Shown here in pieces: positions 1 through 5,100 of a stretch of DNA of 6,195 nt. Both the position numbers and the translations under genes were made by a program. The number at the start of each line of letters is the position of its first letter. The stretch's first letter is position 1. Source of the stretch: CAIWCD01 sp043782365 (GTDB lineage: Bacteria > Myxococcota > Myxococcia > Myxococcales > 40CM-4-68-19); contig JAYWAO010000140.1 of assembly GCA_043782365.1 (NCBI GenBank), positions 1 to 6,195 of the forward strand, read 5' to 3'. The notes below the pieces were generated by a model, which was not told the DNA's origin, did not search any database, and worked only from the letters and a program-made list of their open reading frames with translations.

Positions 1-1583
1 AGCGGGAAGATCCGCAGCGCCGCCAGCCCGCGCAGCTGGGTGGCGCCGTCGAAGATCACCACGCGATCCATCGCCTCGGGCTCGCGCGCAGGGAGCTCCG
101 TCCCGAGCCGCACCACGCTGGCGACGAGCCCTGGGTTGTCGGCGAAGACCAGCCCCGCGAGCGACGTCGTGCCCTCGCCCCAGACGGCGGCGATGCGGTG
201 GCGCAGCGGTCGCAGGCCCTTCGCGCGCCGCCGCGGACCTGCGCCGCGGGCCGAAGGCGAGGCTACGCGAGGCGGCGGCGGAAGCGAGGCGGCGGCGTCG
301 GCGCCCCCCTCGCGGAGCGTCAGCGCGCAGAGGTCGAGCGCAGGGCAGAGGCGGCGCGCGTGCGCGAGGGTGACCTCGGCGGCCTCGCTGGCGGTGCGCG
401 TCTTGTTGAGCCCCTCGAGCGCGCGGAAGAAGCGGGCCTTCTGCTCCTTCTCGCCGCGCACCGCCGAGAGCAGCCGCTCCGAGGCGATGGCGCGCGCGAG
501 CGTCGAGGAGAGGGCGGTGAGGAGCCGCTCCTCGTCCTCGCTGAAGGGCGCCGCCCGATCGGCCGCGAGCACGCCCAGCGGCGCCCCCGGCGAGGTCTGC
601 CCTGGCAGCGCGCAGTCGAGGATCGGCACCCCGAGGAAGCTCGAGACCGGGGCCGGCCCGTCGTACCAGGCGGCCTGCTGCCCGCGGGTGCGCAGCGCCG
701 CGCCGGTCGCCAGCACCGCGCCGAGCGCGCCCGCCCCTGCTGGGAGCGGACCGCGGAGCAGCTGATCGCTCTGCGACAGGACCTCGCGCAGCTGCAGCGT
801 GGCCCCGTCGGGCGAGCAGAGGAACACCGCCACCGTGTGAGGCCGCAGCGCCGCCTCGGCCACCGCGAGGCCCGAGCGAAGTGTCTCCTCCAGCTCGTGC
901 ACAGCCGAGAGGAGCTGCCGCTCACGCGCCTCCTCGGGATCACTGCCCGCGAGCGGGTCGGCGGTCACCACCAGGCGCAGCTCTCTCGCGCGCTCCTCGG
1001 CCTCGACCACGCGGCGCCTCACCGCGCCCTCCTCCGCCCAGCGGGCCTGCCGCAGCCGGGCCCCAAGCAGCGCGTGGTAGAGGGCCGCGAAGAGGGCGGT
1101 GAAGAGCGTCTGCGCGGCGAGCGCGGGCCAGCGCTGCGGGAGCGCGCCGGCCAGCCAGAAGGCGGCGCCGTCGACGGCCACCAGCGCGCAGAGCAGCGGC
1201 ACCGCCAGCCGCAGCGGCAGCGCGAGCGGCAGGCCGGCGGCGAGCAGGTAGCCGAGCGGCTGCAGCGGCCCGAGCGGCCCGCCCGTCACCTGGCAGAGGG
1301 CCTGCGCGCCGAGGATGAGCAGCAGCGAGGTCTCCACCGCCCACGCCGCGGGCAGCGCGCGCGCGCCGTGCCGCAGCTTGAAGCCCGCAGCCCGCGCCAG
1401 CGCGGCGCCGAGCGCGGCGCAGAGCAGCGTCCAGGCCACCAGGTGCGCAGTCCGCGGCGGCGAGGGAGGCTGAAACGCGCCCCCCAGGAAGAGCACGCCC
1501 AGCCCTGCGATCGAGAGCGGCAGCGCTGCCCGCCGCGCCCGGAGGAGCCAGCGGCGGACGCGCTCTGTCGCTTGCGGCTTCAT
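1..1583 (-). CDS. Six-helix membrane protein with GAF domains, probable DmxA-like diguanylate cyclase (3' end missing)
   Basis: The frame from ATG 1583 stays open to the left edge (527 complete codons). Residues 1-18 are basic. Six hydrophobic segments follow at about 19-37, 47-67, 77-99, 108-124, 126-147 and 155-177, then a charged, probably coiled-coil linker (178-205). A GAF-like domain spans about 230-372, with the typical SSFLGVPI and LGVLAADRAAPFSEDEERLL motifs. A second GAF-like region begins near 385, carries a Pro/Ala/Arg-rich insert at about 426-458, and runs off the edge. No catalytic domain is visible. From family knowledge, six helices plus two GAFs plus GGDEF is the plan of Myxococcus xanthus DmxA, a diguanylate cyclase recruited to the division site, so c-di-GMP synthesis is inferred. 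A histidine kinase or phosphatase output is the main alternative. The gene starts 24 bp after the ftsB stop, implying co-transcription. The purine-rich GGCGGA directly abuts the ATG, so the ribosome site is poorly spaced. Confidence 0.78.
   Translation of the reverse strand, partial: MKPQATERVRRWLLRARRAALPLSIAGLGVLFLGGAFQPPSPPRTAHLVAWTLLCAALGAALARAAGFKLRHGARALPAAWAVETSLLLILGAQALCQVTGGPLGPLQPLGYLLAAGLPLALPLRLAVPLLCALVAVDGAAFWLAGALPQRWPALAAQTLFTALFAALYHALLGARLRQARWAEEGAVRRRVVEAEERARELRLVVTADPLAGSDPEEARERQLLSAVHELEETLRSGLAVAEAALRPHTVAVFLCSPDGATLQLREVLSQSDQLLRGPLPAGAGALGAVLATGAALRTRGQQAAWYDGPAPVSSFLGVPILDCALPGQTSPGAPLGVLAADRAAPFSEDEERLLTALSSTLARAIASERLLSAVRGEKEQKARFFRALEGLNKTRTASEAAEVTLAHARRLCPALDLCALTLREGGADAAASLPPPPRVASPSARGAGPRRRAKGLRPLRHRIAAVWGEGTTSLAGLVFADNPGLVASVVRLGTELPAREPEAMDRVVIFDGATQLRGLAALRIFP
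267..297. repeat. 14-bp direct repeat inside the GAF-protein gene
   Basis: GCGAGGCGGCGGCG occurs at 267-280 and again at 284-297. It lies within a GC-rich, low-complexity stretch (about 210-308) that encodes the Pro/Ala/Arg-rich insert of the second GAF region. Complementary CGCCGCCGC at 226-234 could pair with either copy. Confidence 0.6.
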
Positions 1584-1607
1584 TCCGCCGTTGTACTCGA
1601 AGTCGGC

Positions 1608-1958
1608 CTACTCGAACTTGAAGAGAAGCTCGCCGGGCTTCACCCAGCCGAGCTGCTCACGGGCCTCGCGCTCGAGGACCGTGCGGTCCACGGGCGGCCC
1701 GAGCGCGCGCACCATCTGCTGCAGCGCCTCGTTCTGCGCCGCCAGCTTCTGGTTCTGCTTCGCCTGCTGCGCCGACTGCGCCCGCAGCGCCAGCACCCGC
1801 CGCACGCCGCGCGGGTCGGCCACGGCGAAGAGCACCAGCGCGGCAGCGAGCGCGCAGGCGCCCCACACCAGACCTGCCGGGCCGGAGGCGGAGATCCGCT
1901 CCTGCAGCCGGCCGAGACGCTCGCGGGCAATCACCAAGGACACACGCGGACCGTACAC
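1608..1958 (-). CDS. ftsB: Septum formation initiator FtsB/DivIC family protein
   Basis: This 116-residue protein has the classic FtsB layout: a short basic cytoplasmic N-terminus (1-26), one transmembrane helix (about 27-48), a periplasmic Gln/Ala/Leu coiled coil (about 52-88, containing QNQKLAAQNEALQQM), and the conserved C-terminal block AREQLGWVKPGELLF (98-112). From family knowledge, FtsB joins FtsL and FtsQ in the divisome and helps activate FtsW/FtsI septal peptidoglycan synthesis. E. coli FtsB is 103 residues, so the length fits. The start is uncertain. GTG 1958 is the farthest start after an in-frame TGA at about 1976, but GTG 1943 and GTG 1934 are also possible and none has a convincing Shine-Dalgarno. 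Starting at 1934 would give 108 residues. The gene lies 145 bp after the large eCIS-core gene and 24 bp before the GAF membrane protein, on the same strand, which suggests an operon with the latter. Confidence 0.9.
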   Translation of the reverse strand: MYGPRVSLVIARERLGRLQERISASGPAGLVWGACALAAALVLFAVADPRGVRRVLALRAQSAQQAKQNQKLAAQNEALQQMVRALGPPVDRTVLEREAREQLGWVKPGELLFKFE

Positions 1959-1977
1959 CGGCCCCGCGCGAGTTCAA
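1950..1977 (-). promoter_or_regulatory. Possible promoter for ftsB and the downstream gene
   Basis: On the minus strand TTGAAC (1977-1972) is followed after 16 bp by TACGGT (1955-1950), an acceptable -35/-10 pair. It lies in an AT-richer patch (about 1972-1996) within otherwise GC-saturated DNA. The -10 candidate overlaps the GTG at 1958, so if it is used, translation would start further in, at GTG 1943 or 1934. It is a weak call from hexamer resemblance alone. Confidence 0.22.
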
Positions 1978-2103
1978 GAAAACGAACCTGCAAACCCGGT
2001 GGACCGATGGCCGCACCCATCCAGCGCGCGCCCAGGCCCGAAGCGAAGACGGCAGACCCGGAGCGCCCGGGCCCGCCGACGTCGCTGCCACCACGCGGAG
2101 GCG
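1959..2103. other. Intergenic region between the eCIS-core gene and ftsB
   Basis: This 145-bp gap holds the stem-loop at 2055-2073 and an AT-richer patch at about 1972-1996 upstream of ftsB. I see no tRNA, insertion sequence, att-like repeat or convincing small ORF in it. It is long enough for ftsB to have its own promoter. Confidence 0.6.
2055..2073 (-). terminator. Weak GC-rich stem-loop after the eCIS-core gene
   Basis: On the minus strand GGCCCGG, a GCGCT loop and CCGGGTC form a 7-bp stem with one G-U pair. It lies 31-49 bp beyond the stop codon of the large gene. No real U-tract follows, only a pyrimidine-rich stretch, so intrinsic termination would be inefficient. Chance pairing in GC-rich DNA is a real possibility. 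Confidence 0.28.
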
Positions 2104-5100
2104 CTAGCGCGACTCGAACGCCTGCTCGAGCTCTTCCATCAAGAGCTCGTAGACGCGCGCGGAGATCTTCTCGATGAACTCCTCGCCGTCGGGCGTCTGG
2201 TCCTGGCCGCCGCCCTCGTTGCCCTTGCTGCGGGTCCGCTTGGCGGTGTGCACGCCCGTGGCCGCGCCGGCGCCCTCGCCGTCGCTGAAGGCGAAGTCCG
2301 CCTTGGGCTTGCCCAAGTTGAGCGTCTCGCGCGCCGGGCCGTTGCCGTACGCGCGCTCGGAGTGGAGGGCCTCGCCTTCGGCCGTCTTGACGTCGAGGTT
2401 CGGCCGGCCCTTCTGCAGCACGTGCGTCAGCTCGTGGGCGATCAGACGCTCGCCATCAGCCGTATTCGGGTTGAAGCGCCCTGGAGCGAAGAAGATGTGG
2501 TCCTTCACCGTGACCGCTTCTGCGTCGTACCGGCGGGTCACCTCTGCTGCGCCCTGGCCCGTGTGGATCTTCACGCCGCCGAAGTCGCCGCCGAGGAACT
2601 CCTCCATCCGGTTGCGGGTCGAGCCGTCGAGGCGCTTCGCCTCGTCGAGCTGCGAGCCGCCCTTGAACCGCTCGGGCGAGTACTTGCCGTCGATGCCGTT
2701 GCCGAAGCGGGACGCCTTGAAGAGGTGCAGCAGCTTGCCGAACGAGCCGTGCTCGGCGGCGCCGAACGCCTTGCCCGCCTTGCCGGCGAAGCCGCCGGCG
2801 GCGCCCAGACCCTTCTTGCCCTGGCCCATCAGGTCATCGGCCTTCTGCAGCAGGTCGTGACCGGCGCTCGACTTCTCGGAGGCCCAGCCAGCGGCCCCGC
2901 CGACCTTCCCGGCGAGTCCGGCGAGCCCGTGCAGGCCCACCTTGTCGAGGAAGCCCTCGGCCTTGCCGGCGAAGCCCTCCACCTTCTGGGCGATGCCGCC
3001 GAACTTGTCGAGCATGCCCATGCCCATCTCGGCGTAGTGCATGCCCTTGCCGAGCAGGCCCTGGCCGAGCTTGGCGTACTTGCCGACCTTGTCGGCGAAG
3101 CCGTGCAGTCCCTTGAACAGCTTGTTGAAGAAGCCGCCCTTCCCGAAGGCGCCGGTGACCTTGCCGATCATCTTCTTGGCAAACTTACCGACTTTACCGA
3201 GTTTGCCGACCTTCTTGCCGAACTTCTTCAGCTTGCCGAGCCAGCCGCCGCCCTTGCCGCGACGCCTCTTGCCTCCCTTGCCCTTGCCGCCGCCGGGACC
3301 GTGCTCGGGGGCCTCGCCGCCGCCGCCCACGCCGCCCTCGCCGCCGCCGTGCTCGCCGGACTCTCCGCCCTCGCCTTCGCCGCCCTCTTCGCCCTGGCCG
3401 CCGTCGTGCTCGACCAGCTCGCCGTCCTCGGGGGTCTCGTAGCCGGACTCGTCCCCCTCTTCGCCGCCACCGCCTTCGCCGTGGGCCTCGTGCTCCTCGC
3501 CGCCATGCTCCCCGTGCTCGCCGGAAGCCTGGTGTCCGGCGCCGCCGCCGTGTCCGTGGCCCTTGCCGCCGTGGCCGCCGCCGTGACCGCCGTGGCCCGC
3601 CTTGCCGTGGCCGCCACCCTTGGAGGCGCCCTCGGCCGGCAGGAACGCGCCGAAGACGTCGGAGAAGTTCTTGATGCCCTCCCCCGAGCCGAGCCAGGTG
3701 TCGCCGGCCGACGCGTCGACGTCCTGGCCGTCGGAGTGGTCCCCCTCGCCGCGGTTCGCGCCGCGGTCGACGAAGACGCGCCCGGTCTCCTGCTGGAGGT
3801 CGCCGATGAGCTCGCCGACCGGGTCGCCGCCGCCGTGGCTCCCGCCGACGGCGATCTGGTGCGAGGCGTTCCCGCGCCCGCGCCCGTGCCGGTGGTGGCG
3901 CCGCGGCTTGCGCTTCTTGTGCTTCTTCGGCCGGTGCGCGTTCGGGTGCTCGCCGGAGTGCGGGTGGCCGCCGTGGGCCCCTCCGCCCCCTTCGCCGTGG
4001 CCCGCGTGCGCGCCGCCGCCCGCCTGCGCGTGGTCGCCCTCGGTCTTCTTGCCCTTCTTGCCCTTGCCGCCGATGTGCGCCAGACACTCGCCGAGCTTGG
4101 CGAGCAGGCCGCTGATGATCGCCTGCGCGGCCTGGTCCTTCTTGAACTTTCCCTGCGCCGCGGTCAGCCGCTTGTGGAGCGCGTCGGCCGCCTTGTGGAG
4201 GAGCGCCACCGCGCCGGCCTGCTTGGAGTCGGCGTGGCCCGCGTCGCCGAGCGTGCCGGCCTTGGTGGCCAGCGCGTGGATGGCCGCCTCGATGGCCGCC
4301 AGCACCGGGTACTTCTTCGCGTCGATCCCGCCGGCGAGCTCGCCGCCGAGGCCGTGCAGCATCCCGACGAACTTCTGGAAGTGGGCCCGGATCTCGAAGA
4401 ACGCCTTGCGCAGCGCCTCCGCCTGCTTCTTGTGCGCGGGGTCGTGCATCGCCGCGTTGATGAGCGTGGTGATCGCCTGCCGGGCCAGCTCCATCAGCGA
4501 GCTCACGCCGTGGACCTTGCCCTCGGCGCCCTTGTGGTCGCTCGTGTGGAGCAGCTTCTCGATGGCCGGGATCGCCTTGCCGACCGCCTTGGAGAACCGG
4601 TCGAGCCCCATCTGCGCCAGCTTGGTGAGCGGGCCGATGGCGATCTGCGGGACGTGCAGGTGGCCGAGCGCGCCGGTGATCGCGCCGGTCAAGCCGCCCG
4701 TGGCGAAGCCGTTGAGCGCGCTGCCGGCGAACCCGCCGAGGCCCGTCTTGGGGAGGTGCCCGGCGAGGCCGGTGAGCGCGCCGCCGACGCCGCCCGTGGC
4801 GAAGCCACCCATCGCGCTGCCGAGGTAGCCGCCGAGGCCCGTCTTGGGCAGGTGGCCTGCGGCGCCGCCGAGCGCGCCCATCCAGCCGCCCTTGGCGAAG
4901 CCGCCCATCGCGCCGCCGATCATGCCGCCGATGCCGCTCTTGGGCATGTGGCCCGCGGCGCCGCCGAGCGCGCCCATCCAGCCGCCCTTGGCGAAGCCGC
5001 CCATCGCGCCGCCGAGGACGCCGAGCGGGCCGTGCTTGGGCATGTGGCCCGCGGCGCCGCCGAGCGCGCCCATCCAGCCGCCCTGGGCGAAGCCGCCCAT

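Noticed and set aside
320..1344. Two minus-strand open frames (320-943 and 940-1344) in the GAF-protein region
   Set aside because: They are Arg/Ser- and Ala/Arg/Gly-rich products in other frames. The frame starting at 1583 instead gives six hydrophobic helices and GAF motifs without a stop.
198..2177. 659-codon open frame on the plus strand
   Set aside because: Its product is Arg/Gln/Glu-rich with no family features. It lies antisense to ftsB and the GAF protein, both of which have clear domains. Long antisense frames are expected at this GC content.
3194..4087. 297-codon Arg-rich open frame on the minus strand
   Set aside because: It is an out-of-frame reading of the Gly/His/Glu low-complexity part of the large gene.
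3602..4828. 408-codon open frame on the plus strand
   Set aside because: It is antisense to the large gene, with Pro/Ser/Ala-rich composition and no recognisable domain.
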